Notes: generated from the sequence alone by a model not told the origin. 64,000 nt of DNA from Sycobia sp. Sy_11 (GCA_018907035.1 JACCIC010000099.1:1720001-1784000), one strand, 5' to 3'; positions 13,764 through 26,433 are shown, counted from the stretch's first letter. Translations and numbers: made by a program.

Positions 13764-15199
13764 TGGGCACGGGCTTGTTTAGCTATGTCGAAAGTTGGGA
13801 TTTTAGTGTAACCTTGCGCATATACAGCTTGGGCAAAGTTTAGATGTGGTTGAAGAGCTCGCGCGTTGGGTGCTTTTAACGGATGCTCGCAAGTCGGAAA
13901 CGTCGATGTGAAAAATAAAAAATATATTCTTTACTTTCACTGTAATGTCCTACCAGCTATTATTCATCATATACTTGTTTATGTCTTACTTGCATTTTAT
14001 GTTTGTACCTAAGGTTGTTTTTTCTTCATACCAATTCTAATGACTGACACAGAAAGTAAGTTTTATTTTAAACTGTAGTTTTTTAATAACAAATTGTATT
14101 ATTTTCCGGTTCATAGAAAAATTGTTAAATTTGTGAATTACAGTAAAAAAGTGGAACAACTGTAATAAAACTATAATAAAACAGTAACAAAACAGTAATT
14201 TAAAACAAATTATTATATGTGATATACAAAAAGTAATAGCTTTTTATAACCTTCTTGATCAATTTATTGTCGTAATTTTTATTATTCAAAAAAATTTTAC
14301 TACGAATTAATATGAAATAAAATTTTTCGGTCAAGAAGGCCTAAGAATGACAATAATAAACCTGTACAAAGAGTTTCGGTGCTGTAATAAAAGTTCTTAA
14401 GGACATGTAAATCGCAGTTAATTTTTCAGCTCCCGAGATACTATTAAAGAAAGAAACAGAAAAATATCCGAAGAACTAAAAATGAATTTTTTTTAAATAT
14501 TATTAAATAACAATTTTGGGGTTAGACTGATATAAGTTTTGATTCAAATAGCTAGCATAATCGTAATAAAATTATTTCATTTAATTACTTTATTCAGAAT
14601 ATGAGAAACTTTCTTTAGTTAGTATATTTTTATTAAGAAAAATACAATGAAAATATTGAGCTTGAAGTATTTGATATAATATAGTCGTTGCCTAAAATCT
14701 TTTAGTGATTGTTATGTTTCCGTTTCATTTGCATCTGGAAATATGAAACTTTTATTTTGTATATCGAATTTTTTGTAAATGATTTAACAAGATTTTAACG
14801 GTAGACAAGGGAAAATTTAACATACATTTTTAGAAAAGGAGATGTAACTCCACTTTATAAGTTTTCCAAATATTATCTTCTCTTTTCTTAATTTGGCGAC
14901 CTTTATAAAGTTTTCCCCGCTTAGAAAATAATTTCAGCATTTTATGTGTATCGTGCTTTATTTAATATGATATTAAATTTTAAATTCTAAATACTTCTGT
15001 CAATTGACCAAAAGGCTTACATAAAAAGTTAGTGTAGAGTGACTCGATCTAATATATAAATGGATTATTATCAAAATATCAGTCGTAAAGGCAGTATCAT
15101 CTATTACATTATTTAATTCTCGACAAAATTGAACGACTACAAAATCCATTTATTTTTCACTTCGGGCTAAAAAAAAGGAAGCAAAATCTCCCTTTTCTC

Positions 15200-15590
15200 G
15201 AGTGTTTGCCAAACGCTTTGAATTAATTTTCGAAAACCTCGCGGAACTCTCGGGATTTCCCGTCTCCCTCTTCGACGATACAGAAACACGAGCGCGAGCG
15301 CGCGGGCGGCCGGTCCATCCATTCATCCGCAAGTCGTTTCGGAACTGGAGCGCATCCACTTTTACGAGCGGCCGACGAAAGTGCGAGGGGGTTACCGATT
15401 TAAAAGCTTCCCTCGCGCTCGCGCCCGCCAAACATTTTCCAGCCCTTCTCCCCTCTCCCATACTCTCGCGCGCCGCTCGACGCGAGATGCCGTTGCGGCA
15501 GTTCTCGTTGCGGGATAGTAAAAAGTGTCGAGGAAGAGCGCGCGAAATGCCCCGGCGAGGAATCGGTGGGGAACAAGCGAGAGGGAGAGC

Positions 15591-15621
<31 letters not shown>
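15200..15621. other. GC-rich island ending in (GA)n
   Basis: A GC-rich island (15,200-15,590) with CGCGCGGGCGGCCGG-type sequence is followed by (GA)n at 15,593-15,621. Frames are open on both strands without protein-like content. It could be regulatory. Confidence 0.35.
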
Positions 15622-15629
<8 letters not shown>

Positions 15630-16591
15630 GGGGGGATATTATGGTTTGGAATTTTCGAAACGACTATCGAAGAGACCCAAGATAAACGCAGCATTTTTTA
15701 TCCGAGTTTTCCATAATGTTGTCGTTAGGTCAGTCTCCGGTGATGGCTTTTTAACTGAAAAGTTCTTTTTTAACGACCATGTACCGAGCTAAAAAGATTA
15801 TTCACCTATTTTTTTTAAAGCTATTAGTCAAACGTAACAAGCATTTCCTTATTCGTATGGAGAATGAAACTAGTCCACAAATGTACTTGATAGATTAATC
15901 TCGAACAAGTAGATTGTCGGAGTTAGGTAAATTCATTATTGTTCACCCAGATAATCATCGATATAATCAAGACTTTTCTGACGATCGCCTCGACGTGCTT
16001 TAGTCAGGCCGGACAGACCGCCTGCACGCTCAAAGCTTTGAAAAGCCGCGTTAATCCCCAAACAACTCCTGGGCATGATATGGAAAAAGCGTCGCGCCCC
16101 CACATTCCTCAGCTTCCATTAGGACGGCCCCAAACCCCGTACCGTCTCTTCGGACATTGGGGCTCTATGTAATTTCGCCAAAAATTCCATGGCATGCGCA
16201 TAACCTGGTATAACCCTCAAAACTCGCCCCTGGTTATATCGCGAGTGAAACATCTGCGGCGCGAGGGTTATGGGCGCTCGGTTATAACCTTATACGAACG
16301 CTCGCTCGCACGCTCGCTCGCTCGCTCTTCCCTCGTCGATTCCGGGCGTAGCTTCGGCATTCCGCGTACGAGCGGATATCTTCGAAGTGTGCTATATATT
16401 CATCTCGTCGATATTATAGGGCGAGCATCCGGTGAGTGACGGGCACGGATCGGGAACGTATGGTGCGAGGGAAATTTATTATTCATGGCCGCAGTGGAAT
16501 AATTTTTTTCAAGCACGAAAAATTAAATATTTTAAGTATTACGCGTAAAAAATTCATTTTTGTTCCGACCAAGGCGAAAAACAACCCCACA

Positions 16592-16639
<48 letters not shown>

Positions 16640-17350
16640 GCTTTTTTCCTCTCTATATATCTACACTGTGGCTCGTTAAAGATTAACTTTTCCGAGTGCA
16701 TTGCTACAGGACTAAAATTACTTAGGTAGTTAAACGTGGAAATATCTCTAAGAATGGGATGTTTGTCCCTCAGAAATCTCACTCTAATTTTATGGTCTAC
16801 CATTTTGAGCTACTGGATAATAAAATGGAATCTTAACCGGAGCTGAATTGTCAAATACCAACTCGAGGATTTTCTCTCGAATGGCATTGGGATCTATCAT
16901 TTTTAACTGAATGAGATAATTTTTTGAGCATTAGAGATAGACTTACCTGTGCGGTATTTATAATATTTTGTAAAATAGTAATAAGCTAAAAAGATTGGTA
17001 ATAAATTTTTTAAAATATACATATTTAATACTTTAAACTATATTCAAATATGCGTAAATAGACGTGAATAGTTTAGCTATGAAACATACTAGTAAGCATT
17101 TTATAATGACAATTTTTTACGAAAGATACCGACCCATAATATAATTTGGAATGTTACCAAAGACATTGTCGCGATAAAAGTTTTTATTACATCGATAAAA
17201 AAAATCTATCCAGCGAGCCTCATAAATTTGTAGCTGCCCGTGAAAATGGAAAATGTGAACGAAAATAAAAAGCAATAATAAAACACGGTATACCGATCGC
17301 TGGCGTTCTAAAAACTTAATACAACCCGCTAGTTCGGCTCTGTCCTATAT
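15622..17350. other. non-coding sequence
   Basis: It holds a (GCTC)n-like patch at 16,298-16,328 and (CT)n at 16,596-16,637; the rest is AT-rich with nothing recognisable. Confidence 0.5.
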
Positions 17351-17834
17351 CTGTAAAGGCCGCTCGTATTAATTGATTTGCCGTGGAAAACTGCACCGTT
17401 ACGCATGCGCGAGATAAAATCCGCAGCGCCTGGCACGCGCGATTATATAATATCCCTTGCACCCCTTTCGCCGCGCCCCATGAAGTCTGTTTTTCCATAG
17501 CAGCCGCAGTGATCTCGCCTGGTGATTTCTTTCCGTGCTCCTACGATACTGCACTCGCCATCTGCGCGCGCGATACCTTTGAAGCGGTGCAGCATTGTCG
17601 CGCTCGCGGCTCTACCTTTCCCCACCCCGTAAATTTCAGGTCGTTTCTTCCCATTATTGGGCCGTGCAATCCGAGAAAATTGCGCCCCCCCCCGAACTCC
17701 GCCACCACCACCCTCATCACTGCCCCGCGGCGCTCGTCGTCGAGACAGTTGGCATAAATCACCGCGCGGCTTGTGCGCGCAAACAGCACGGCCACTTTGT
17801 GTCTGCGCTAGGTACCAGCCCAGTAAGACAGAAA

Positions 17835-17836
<2 letters not shown>

Positions 17837-17906
<70 letters not shown>
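17837..17906. repeat. compound (GT)n-(GA)n microsatellite
   Basis: About 24 GT units pass directly into about 10 GA units. It sits at the edge of a GC-rich island (17,350-17,830). Confidence 0.95.
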
Positions 17907-17907
<1 letters not shown>

Positions 17908-19239
17908 GGAAAAGGAGGACGAGAAAGATCGTAATATAATGTATCTTCAAAAAATAATAATATAATGTATCTTGAAAAATCTCACCCTTTAAGCGCGTAT
18001 ATGCTAGTAGGCAGTATTGTAGAACCTACATAAATCCTACATTACGCGCGAGAGAGAGAAAGAGAGTTAAAGTAGAGTGCAGTAACTTTGTCGACCTGTA
18101 TGTTTGTGTTGTAGTTTTTCGATTTGTTTCGTACTGACTGTGGATTATTATTATTATCGAAAAAAAGGAAAAACTGACAATTAGTTCAATCTATTGATCA
18201 GAAAATATGGAAACAAAAGGCATTTTGTAATTAACTGAATAATACAAATATAATTACAGAACAGGCAGTATCTGCATGTATCAATTCATTTAATTCTGTT
18301 TTGATCTTCATTTAAATATTTAACTGAAACATAAAATAATATTGTTTTTATACCGATGCAAATATAGTTATAAGTTTGATCTAACAATAATAATTTAGGC
18401 ATAAATAATCTTACTTAAGAGAAATTAAATTTTTATTAGCTCCATAAGTCATGAATTCTGATGTTATATTAAGTAAATCAACGTTAAGTAATAAGTAAAT
18501 TGTATTTTATTACAACAAATGCATATATTGTAAATTTTATTCACATCATTGTTGGTACTTTTAGAATTGAAAGCGAAATTTTTTATTCTAAGTTAAAGTA
18601 TATATAGTAGAATAAGTAATTATTAATAAAATTTATATTTGGAATTACATATTTTTATGTGGTTCCATTACAAAGGTAAAACCAGGGAATATTATTTTGA
18701 AAAGGGTAAAACAAATGCAAACAAAATCTCCCACATATATAAAGCTCTCTAATAATCTACAATTGACATTCCTGATCTTGACTATGGTTAAAAGATATAT
18801 ACTTAGCTATTATTGCCTTCCTAAAGTTCTTTAAGTAAAAAAAATTTTAAATATGGTTGAATTCGAGGTATTATGATTATTATGATTATCTTGAGCTTTT
18901 CCTTTAACAAAATCAATATTTTAGGTAACGAATCTCTTCCAAGGAAAGAATTGCTGCTGATGCCAATATCCCGCGTCTACAAAAAAATTCCTCTCTTTTT
19001 CCGAATAACAGGGTAATGGTAAAGATGATGCTTAATATTTTATTATTTGTGTAACAAAACTTGTTATAGGGTTCTATTCATTCCTACTTTATGTATTTTT
19101 GATTTTATTATATACGTTTCGATAGTTTTCATTAACTAATAATGATATTAAGAAGAAGTAAATTTGCATTGCTTCTGATAAACCTAAAAATAATCTGTAG
19201 CATTTTTTGCACATCCCAAGTCATTGTTTACTTTCATTT
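17907..19239. other. AT-rich non-coding sequence
   Basis: No gene or repeat array is visible. The part next to 19.2 kb may include more of the 3' region of the degenerate LINE, but I could not recognise it. Confidence 0.5.
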
Positions 19240-20520
19240 TTCGTGTATGTTTAATTGGTAGTTTATTTCATCATTAAGCTATCACACGTTGCTCTACTTG
19301 ATAAAACAACTACATGGTTTACTTCAGGCTCAAGGTTTATAAAACTACTATTGACTGTCAATTTGTTCAAGCCACCATTTTTTTAAAGCTGTGACTTGGA
19401 GTTCATAAATTAAATTATTAATAATCTTAATACAGTCCTATGTCATATTAGATTTCTTGTAAAATTAACCCGTGTTTCACACACTCTGCTGTTCTCACAC
19501 TCAAGAGGTATAAATCTTGGGTAGAAAAGTACTGTCGCGGTCATCTTTGCAGCGTCATGGCAGTCTGAAAAATGATAACGTATTTTCGCATTGGGACATA
19601 GATCGTTAAACGATCTCAAAAATACGTCCCAGCCTGCTGCTATAATCAAGATTCCGATATTGTGAAGAGCTTTTGCTGATGCTCTCATCCTCATCAGATT
19701 ACATGTCTTTATGTTTAGGAGGATTCCAATTGCCATAGTGAGTATAAATCTACTAGGACTTAGATGTTTCTTACAATGAGATCTCGATTTTTTAACTGTT
19801 ATTCGCCGTGGAAACATTGATGCATTTCAACTAGATTAGACCTCCATGTATCACTTCGATTTTTTAGGTAGCATCAGATATCGACTTCCTCATTTCCAGT
19901 TTTAAGTCCCATAACCTGTCCATAGCTTGCCTCATCTATCATAGACAGACAATAAGCTTGATTTCTGTATACTGTATATGTTATTTTTTAAGATTTTTTT
20001 TCTAGTTCCAGCATTACTTAGATATTTTACTTAATTTATAGAAAGATTATTCGAATAAATACAAGACTTATTTTCTCTGTTCTATTTGTTTCTCTTGGTG
20101 TAAGACATTTTCTTCTAGATCACTAAAGATACCTATTTTTTCTCATTAGAATTCAACAATGTTTAATGTATCTTGGATAATGATTATAATGAGATCAAGA
20201 GAAGAAACTGTAGACTATTACCATAATGTCATCAACATAATCGACCGCCATGAGATTAGAGTAATTAAACCATGTAAATAGTTCATTTTCGGTCACAGAG
20301 CATATAATTAGTGAGACTACCATACTCTGTGGATACAATTCCAAGGCAACTTGAATTTCTAATGAGCCATTCTTTCGTCTATAGATTACTGGTCAGTTTA
20401 CAACGACCGCTTTTTGCATGTACAAAAGAGATATGGAATTTTGGACAAACGTCCGATGTTGCACTTTCTCCATAACTGCACAAAATATCTCTATAAATAT
20501 TGGTGTCTTCGGAACTTGTT
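19240..20520 (-). mobile_element. degenerate non-LTR (LINE) retrotransposon, RT and RNase H remnants
   Basis: Read on the minus strand this is an eroded LINE pol region. A frame open from 20,518 down to 20,198, with one internal stop at 20,393-20,395, shows the reverse transcriptase pattern in order: a PQ motif (LYPQSMVVSLI, PQ at 20,327-20,332, where active elements have GCPQGGVLSPL), then LFTWFNYSNLMAV, then the catalytic box as YVDD at 20,228-20,239 (family norm YADD). After a frame change, the minus-strand frame at 19,443-19,817 resembles the post-RT region (TMAIGILLNIKTCNLM, then YHFSDCHDAAK and FYPRFIPLE). At about 19,240-19,400 there are traces of an RNase H domain, including a damaged TDGSK-like site. 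Stops and frameshifts show that it is dead. The order fits R1/I/Jockey-group elements; the clade is not resolved. No poly(A) tail, target duplication or ORF1 could be placed, so the limits are approximate. Confidence 0.75.
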
Positions 20521-20720
20521 AATTACAAAGATTATGTGTGGATAAGCTTGCTCAGTACTTGAAAGAATTCCAACACCGGTTATCATTTTATCTCCAAATA
20601 GCTACAACTATGTCCACGACCTAGACTAATCTTGCCCCTATTGGCCAGGAATTATATGTTGTCTACTTTTTGCATTATTGTTTCGACTTATAAATAATGG
20701 TACTACCACAAAATTTAAAT

Positions 20721-20763
<43 letters not shown>

Positions 20764-22184
20764 GATGTGTGTATATGTGTACAACTTAAATAATATGTTA
20801 GCAATGAATGAGACTTGTTATGTTTAGTATCCGAATCCAGTTTCCTATTTGTATCTATATGTATTATGTATCCAGTATATAAGTATTATAAGTCTATATG
20901 TATTCAGATACTTTTAACCTATAGAAATTCACAAAAATTAATTGGCTAAAGTAATCACAGAAAATCTACGGAATCAATATCAACCCCAGTAATTTTAATC
21001 ATCTCTTCTAACCACCTCTAATTCGTGCATTTTACTTCGAATTCTCCAAGGGTTAATAAAAATTAAGTTTCCACCAGCTATTCTGTCTTCAAAAAAGGTT
21101 TATCTCGGAGTAATCCCATCCCTCTCGCTGCCCTTACTTCTTTTACTGTATACTCATTCTCATCCTTTCTATCATTCCTTTGCCGCTCCCCGGCCGCTTT
21201 TGCAGGTCAGGAGAAGCGATCCTTCAGAGAGAGATGTTAATCGAAACTATTACTCACACGGTCGATTACAAAGCCGTCGCGTTTAGCGAATATTTCTCGC
21301 CCTCATTCGCGGGCTACTTAGTCCTCGTGCGCTCTCATTTCAAGAAAGAAGAAGGCAGAAGGAGGGAGCGATAGGGAGAGTAAAGTCCTCTTATTTCTTC
21401 CTCATACCTCTCTTTCACGAAGGGCTTCTTTCCAGGTCGCCCATCTTCATTCTTCTCGGCCGACTCGCCGACGCGCTAATTCTCTTGCCGGCATAGCGAA
21501 GCTCTCGTCCACGATTATCATGGCTCAGCGTTGGATCAATTAAGAGTTACGCGAGTCACTTCAAAAAAGGTTCATAGGTAAGGCCGAATGAAAATACAAT
21601 ATTCAACTCTGGGCTCTTTTTTATCATTGATTGGCTTTAAAGAGTCAAAATTCCGGTATAAAAGCTATTTTTTTACTTATTGGTGTATCAGTCTTCTTTA
21701 GGTATTCTGAGATAAAGACAGCATTAGTATGTATGGAATGATACTTTGAAGACATCTAACTTGCTGTACTGTTAACAACGGAAACTGTAGTAGATATTAA
21801 AATATCAAAATCTTCATTATTTATTGCTCTACAGATTCATCTATGTATATGTAAATCTGCAAGTATTATCAAACTTTACAAAGTACTAATATAATGGTTA
21901 GAATAAACTTTTCTAAATTAAGCTAATATGAGAATACTAAGTTGATTAGTTCGATTTGCTTCCAACTAGTTATGCGCAATAGCTATTCTCAGCCGTATCC
22001 CAAAGTTCTATTACTCAAAACTCAGTTATAGTACCAGGATGCTTGCAATATTTGAGTAGTACAAAGCATAATTCCCAGGTAAATAAGCTTGAATTTACTA
22101 CTAGTATTTGTTTATCATTTTTATCTAGACAACTAGAAATAAAGAATTACCGAAACCTATAAATATTAAAATTTTTTTGAGAGT

Positions 22185-22228
<44 letters not shown>

Positions 22229-23684
22229 TATATATTCATATATATTACTTATATATTCATGAAGAGTCAAATGTTATTTTACAGTCGAATCAAACTGAGA
22301 AGTAATAACAGGTAATATAATGGAAACAGAGAAACTTGCTTCTTAAATTCGTGTTTAATATAGATCTTTATATTTTGTTACCATTGTGACTAAAAATGAA
22401 AATAGCAACACTCGTTTTATCACAAAAAATGCTATTTTCTTCATGGTATCAAAATCATTCATTTTCAGAGAAGCTAATCTTAACGCTCAAAATTCTGTTC
22501 ATTCTAAAGACAAGCTATTCATGTGGAACTAAATACTTTTTCAATGCTGTATAAATATATCAATATATTTTTATGTATATTATTTACAGATTGTTCCTCT
22601 TTTCAAATGCATATTTATATATGATATTCGTATATAAGCAGAACCCCTTCAAAGGTATATAAAAATGTATGGATGAAGTTTCAGATCATTTTGAAATGAT
22701 TTAATTGCATAAGTATGACTTATGTATGTTTATAGAAAACCTTCAAACTAACTAGTCTACGAATTTTTTATTAAGTTATGTCAATCTTTCCTTCTATGTT
22801 GTCTTCAATGATAAAGTAGTATTAGTCCAGCTAAAATTTGTCTTAAAGTCTATTTTATTCGATATGTTCTTCAAGAATATAAATTACTTTGTTTTTTTGA
22901 TAAATTATTATTGGTGTGATTGATGCGTCTAATTGTAAGATTTAATGATGGACTAAGGTATAAAAATTACTGTAATTAATGACATTATAAGTTCAATTAA
23001 TGAAACTTCGGAAGATAAATTTAGGAGTTATATAATATGTTTATTCACAAACAATTCTTAAAATTTGATTTTTCAATTAGCTGAATAAAGCTTGTTTTTA
23101 ATCAAATTGATGTTAATAGGCATTATAGAAGTAATAAATATTTCTTCTCCCTTAATCAAATGAAATTAGTTACGGCTTTAATTGTAGAATAAGAATAGAT
23201 TGGGCCGTAAATTCAGAGGTCAAGATTAAAAGTTTTTTTCCTTTCTGACTTTTAACGTTGGCCTTTTTTTATATTTCTTGTACGCAAACGAAAATGAATT
23301 ATATTTTTAATATAAAAACTCGCGGAAAAATGAAAGTATTACGTATAATCTAAGTGAGATGGTTTTTCTGAATTCACTCGCGAATAACTTGAAAAAAATT
23401 CGCGTACAACTCTGTTCATTTCTGAGATAATTTGGAATTCAAATCTCTGTCCTTTTCTTGCTACGTCGACAAACTACTCGATACGAGAGTAGAAGCTTTA
23501 GCCTTCATCGCTAAGTCTCCACGAAGGTAGAGTAACGCCGCTCAAGTATTAATTCTTCAGTTGTGCCTACCTCGCCTCTCCCTCTCTTTCTCCCTCTTCG
23601 TTTTATTTTTATCTTGATATTATCAGTATATTTTACTAACCCGGGCCGCAGCTGAATCAACTATATATACATACACACACACAC

Positions 23685-23733
<49 letters not shown>

Positions 23734-24379
23734 TCAGTATAGTGCTCGCCCGGTGCCAATTATTTCCGCCAAAATCCACTTTGGAGTGCCATTCGCTGTC
23801 CACAGATGCAGTCGCGGCATCACAGACAATGCATCGCACGGCCCGATGCGTGCAAATGAGCTTCCAGTCGAATTTTGTAGTGGAGATGCGTATTTTTTCA
23901 TCGTAAATATTTATTTTTACTTAATGCATCATCTATTTTAATTTGACTTTAATTCTGAATCGAATGAAACGTACAGCCTGAAATTAAAAATTAAAAAATT
24001 TCTTTCTAAATTTTCTGCACCCAGGGATAACGAGTATATATACAATAACATACAACTTTTTCCTACTATTATCTAATATGGATTTAATGTTGCGAACCCC
24101 TCAATAGCTCTTTCTTTATTTCAAATACTTCTTCATAATTAGTGCAGCCATAAGTCATATTATATACATAGCCGAAACTCTTCTTTTCCAACTCTTCGAA
24201 TGCAAGATCGATTCTCAGCGAAGCGTCGAAATCGAAGGTTCGTTCAACCACGGCGCACTGAGTCATCGACTCCGCTTTAAAACGGAAGATGCCCGGACCA
24301 ACTCTCCCTCCCTCTCGCGACATATATCGGCGGGAGAGTAACATACAGAGAGCGAGAGGGGGAGAGAGCAAAAGACAGA
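20521..24379. other. AT-rich non-coding sequence with microsatellites
   Basis: It holds (TA)n at 20,725-20,760 and 22,190-22,224, and a CT-rich, GC-richer patch at 21,120-21,560. The (CA)n array is listed separately. The 5' part of the LINE may extend into 20.5-20.7 kb. A minus-strand frame at 24,084-24,371 has an evenly mixed composition but no ATG-supported or splice-supported structure. Confidence 0.45.
23673..23728. repeat. (CA)n microsatellite
   Basis: About 28 CA units with one GC interruption. Confidence 0.95.
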
Positions 24380-24730
24380 AAGAGCTTTCCGTGGCACCGC
24401 AGCATTGGCGCGCGCGCGCGCGCTGGCACGCGTTATATATGAAATCCGAATGAAATCTATTAATTATTCGGGCCGTGGAGGCGACCTCGCAGTTGCCTCC
24501 CGCCCTCCCACTCTCGCACTCTTTCTCTTATAACACACTTCGCTAAGGAAGTCGCGCGGCTCACGCGCTCCTACATACACATATACTCTCTCTGTCCCTC
24601 TCTCGTACATTCACGGCGAGAATCGACTTCGTTGCGCTCTCGATCAACGACCACGGAGACCAGAAAGGCCGGCACGCGGCGAACTGAAGCCGCATAGCGG
24701 CGCGGGGAATCAGAAAGAGAGGAAAAGAGA

Positions 24731-24811
24731 GGGAAAGAGAGAGAGAGAGAGGGAGAACGAGCGAGCGAGGGGCGCAGAGAGAGCATGCACCGAGGCATTC
24801 CACGACGCTGA

Positions 24812-24851
<40 letters not shown>
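24731..24851. repeat. (GA)n and (CT)n arrays inside the putative promoter island
   Basis: A GA run at 24,731-24,752 and a CT run at 24,817-24,851 face each other over about 65 bases. As oppositely oriented purine tracts they could pair as a hairpin or bind GAGA-type proteins. Confidence 0.7.
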
Positions 24852-24855
<4 letters not shown>

Positions 24856-25229
24856 TCACTTCGCGGTCTTTCCCATTCCGAGCAGAGAAGAGCGAGAGAG
24901 ACCGCGCGAGGGGGGGGAGGGCGAGCGAGAGCGACCGCGGACAGAAGAAGGGGGATCCAGCGTGCCGCGCCAGGAACGGGAGTTCCTCGCGAGGGCTCTC
25001 ACCGAGAGGAGCCGGCTCGCCGAGCGCATTGTGCTCCGCCCGCGCTGCGCCGCAGTGTCTAGACCCGTGCGCGTGCAGCGCAGCGCGCCTTGGCCGCGGT
25101 GAATCGTCGCGCGCCGCGAGACCGCCCGAAAATTCCAGAGTCTCGCGCGACGCGCGTGTTCGTGATATACGCCCGGATAACGCAGGCAGTGCGCGCAAAT
25201 ACGTCGACCGATCGAGGAAATCGGCAGCG

Positions 25230-25289
25230 ATGCCGACGTCGCGTCGCTCCTGCGGCGGACCCCAGGCGCGCGCGGTGACTGCGTCGTGA
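25230..25289 (+). CDS. upstream ORF 1 in the putative 5'UTR (19 codons)
   Basis: This is an ATG-initiated frame of 19 codons ending in TGA. The start has G at -3, a fair context. It begins 124 bases upstream of the candidate main start and would lie in the 5'UTR if transcription begins further upstream. The peptide is basic and Ala/Ser-rich and resembles nothing I know. It may be a translated uORF that lowers main-ORF translation, or simply a chance frame in GC-rich leader sequence. Confidence 0.2.
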   Translation: MPTSRRSCGGPQARAVTAS

Positions 25290-25309
25290 GACGCGGCGTC
25301 GTCGTTGGA

Positions 25310-25357
25310 ATGGAAGAGGCCCCGGCCGCGATGCCGGCCGCGCGCTCCGAAGAATGA
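25310..25357 (+). CDS. upstream ORF 2, stop overlapping the main start (ATGA)
   Basis: This ATG-initiated frame of 15 codons reads MEEAPAAMPAARSEE and ends at TGA 25,355-25,357. The start has G at -3 and G at +4, a good context. Its stop shares the four bases ATGA with the candidate main start at 25,354, an arrangement that permits termination-reinitiation in some eukaryotic mRNAs. No function is inferred for the peptide. Chance cannot be excluded without ribosome profiling. Confidence 0.25.
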   Translation: MEEAPAAMPAARSEE

Positions 25358-25402
25358 TCAGGCGCTTCGACGCGATGACCTGCTGCGAGGGAGGCCTGCA
25401 AG
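25354..25402 (+). CDS. putative first coding exon of an unidentified gene
   Basis: This short coding stretch reads MIRRFDAMTCCEGGLQ plus one base. It starts at an ATG with A at -3. The frame is closed upstream by TGA at 25,276 and runs to the donor CAAG|GTACAT at 25,403. Without splicing it would reach a stop two codons later (TAA 25,408-25,410). It is the only frame with an ATG that stays open into this donor. The exon leaves one base (g), and the exon at 56,432 needs exactly one base, giving a Gly codon (GGT) at the junction. The donor is acceptable but not strong, and a second Met lies at 25,375. No signal peptide or known motif is visible; the Cys-Cys pair is the only notable element. The link to the later exon is inference and needs a transcript. 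Confidence 0.4.
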
Positions 25403-25588
25403 GTACATAAGATATTCAGAATTGTTGGAACCAAGATTCTGGGTGGCTGCGAGTTTACTAGTTATCCGTATACGCTCTCCTTTATTCGACTATATAAAAT
25501 TATTAATAATGTCCTTGATATTGTTCATGAGAACATCGTTGAGTGGATCGTTCTATGCGCACCTATCGGTATAACTGTCAAATCTCGC

Positions 25589-25604
25589 GTATATATATGT
25601 ATAT

Positions 25605-25646
<42 letters not shown>
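25589..25646. repeat. (TA)n with palindromic interruptions
   Basis: The TA-rich run includes tatatacatgtatata and ends in GGGGGG. It begins about 190 bases after the candidate donor at 25,403. Confidence 0.85.
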
Positions 25647-25650
<4 letters not shown>

Positions 25651-26017
25651 GGGCTGACTCGGCACCCGCGCCACCGTGCCTGCGCGTTGCTATAATGCGG
25701 CTGCACCGTTCCCACGGTCTCCTGTGCCATGTATATTTATATATATATATACGTACATATATATATGTGTAATGTATATAGTTCTGTTCTTTATTCCTCT
25801 TGAATTCGCGCGGGGGAGCCGGCGATCATTAGTTTTTCTCCCGCGGCGTCGTCGTTCAAGCGTATATATATATTAGAATATAGCGATACTCTTGCAAATC
25901 TGCCGGCGCCACTCCGTTAAATTATTCGCGTTCCTTCCCTACATAACTGTGAGCCGATGCTCGCGGCGAGAAAGCCGAGAGGAAAGCGAAGGAACGACAG
26001 ATATGTGTATAGGAAGA

Positions 26018-26020
<3 letters not shown>

Positions 26021-26059
<39 letters not shown>

Positions 26060-26433
26060 TTGAGAGAGGGAAAGGGGAGGAATATAGGTCACTCTTCTTT
26101 ACGGATACGGGAAACAGCTGTGAATGCTTATTATATATAGTGATCCGTCGGTGTTAAAACATCCGCATCGAGCACTGGCCGGGTTGCTGCATCGCGCAGC
26201 ATACAAAAATAATCCGCACAAAGCGGGGAATAGAAACTTCCAGGCTCGTGCCGCCTCGTCGACCCGGCGAATCGCCGTTGTCGTCGACGTCGTCGTAGCC
26301 GTCGCCAACAACAAACGCCGCTACCGCTGCGCGCTCGAGAGAGAAAATTCAGGCAACGGCTGAGAGAAAGAATATTTTTGGCTATAGCCGGCGAACTCGA
26401 TCTGTTTCTCTCTCTCTCTCTCTCTATGTCTCT

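Larger units (their letters stand above)
11182..15149. other. AT-rich non-coding sequence with microsatellites
   Basis: It holds a TG-rich stretch at 11,570-11,625, (TA)n at 11,995-12,031 and the repeats listed separately at 13.1-13.8 kb. The parts at 12.1-13.0 and 13.9-15.1 kb are very AT-rich and featureless. Confidence 0.5.
24380..25353 (+). promoter_or_regulatory. GC-rich GA/CT-rich island, putative promoter and 5'UTR of the split gene
   Basis: This island of about 1 kb is strongly GC- and CpG-rich while its surroundings are AT-rich. It carries runs of GAGAG and CTCTC on both sides (for example 24,731-24,752 and 24,817-24,851), which could bind GAGA-type factors; that is knowledge from Drosophila, not shown here. 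It lies directly upstream of the possible first coding exon at 25,354 and contains two short upstream ORFs. I see no convincing TATA box or arthropod initiator, so the transcription start cannot be placed. In insect genomes such islands at the head of a long first intron are often promoters. The strand is inferred from the downstream exon. Confidence 0.4.

Noticed and set aside
22681..22703. Near match to the bantam microRNA (AGATCATTTTGAAA shared)
   Set aside because: The seed start differs (CAGATCA instead of GAGATCA), the 3' part diverges and I see no clear precursor hairpin with the right arm. AT-rich coincidence is likelier.
24084..24371. Minus-strand frame of 95 codons with fairly protein-like composition
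   Set aside because: It opens at a non-ATG codon, has no recognisable domain and no clear acceptor or donor. I noted it but do not call it a gene.
24856..25434. 192-codon minus-strand frame over the GC island
   Set aside because: Arg/Ser/Ala-rich translation of CpG-rich DNA. The plus strand gives a coherent short exon and donor instead.
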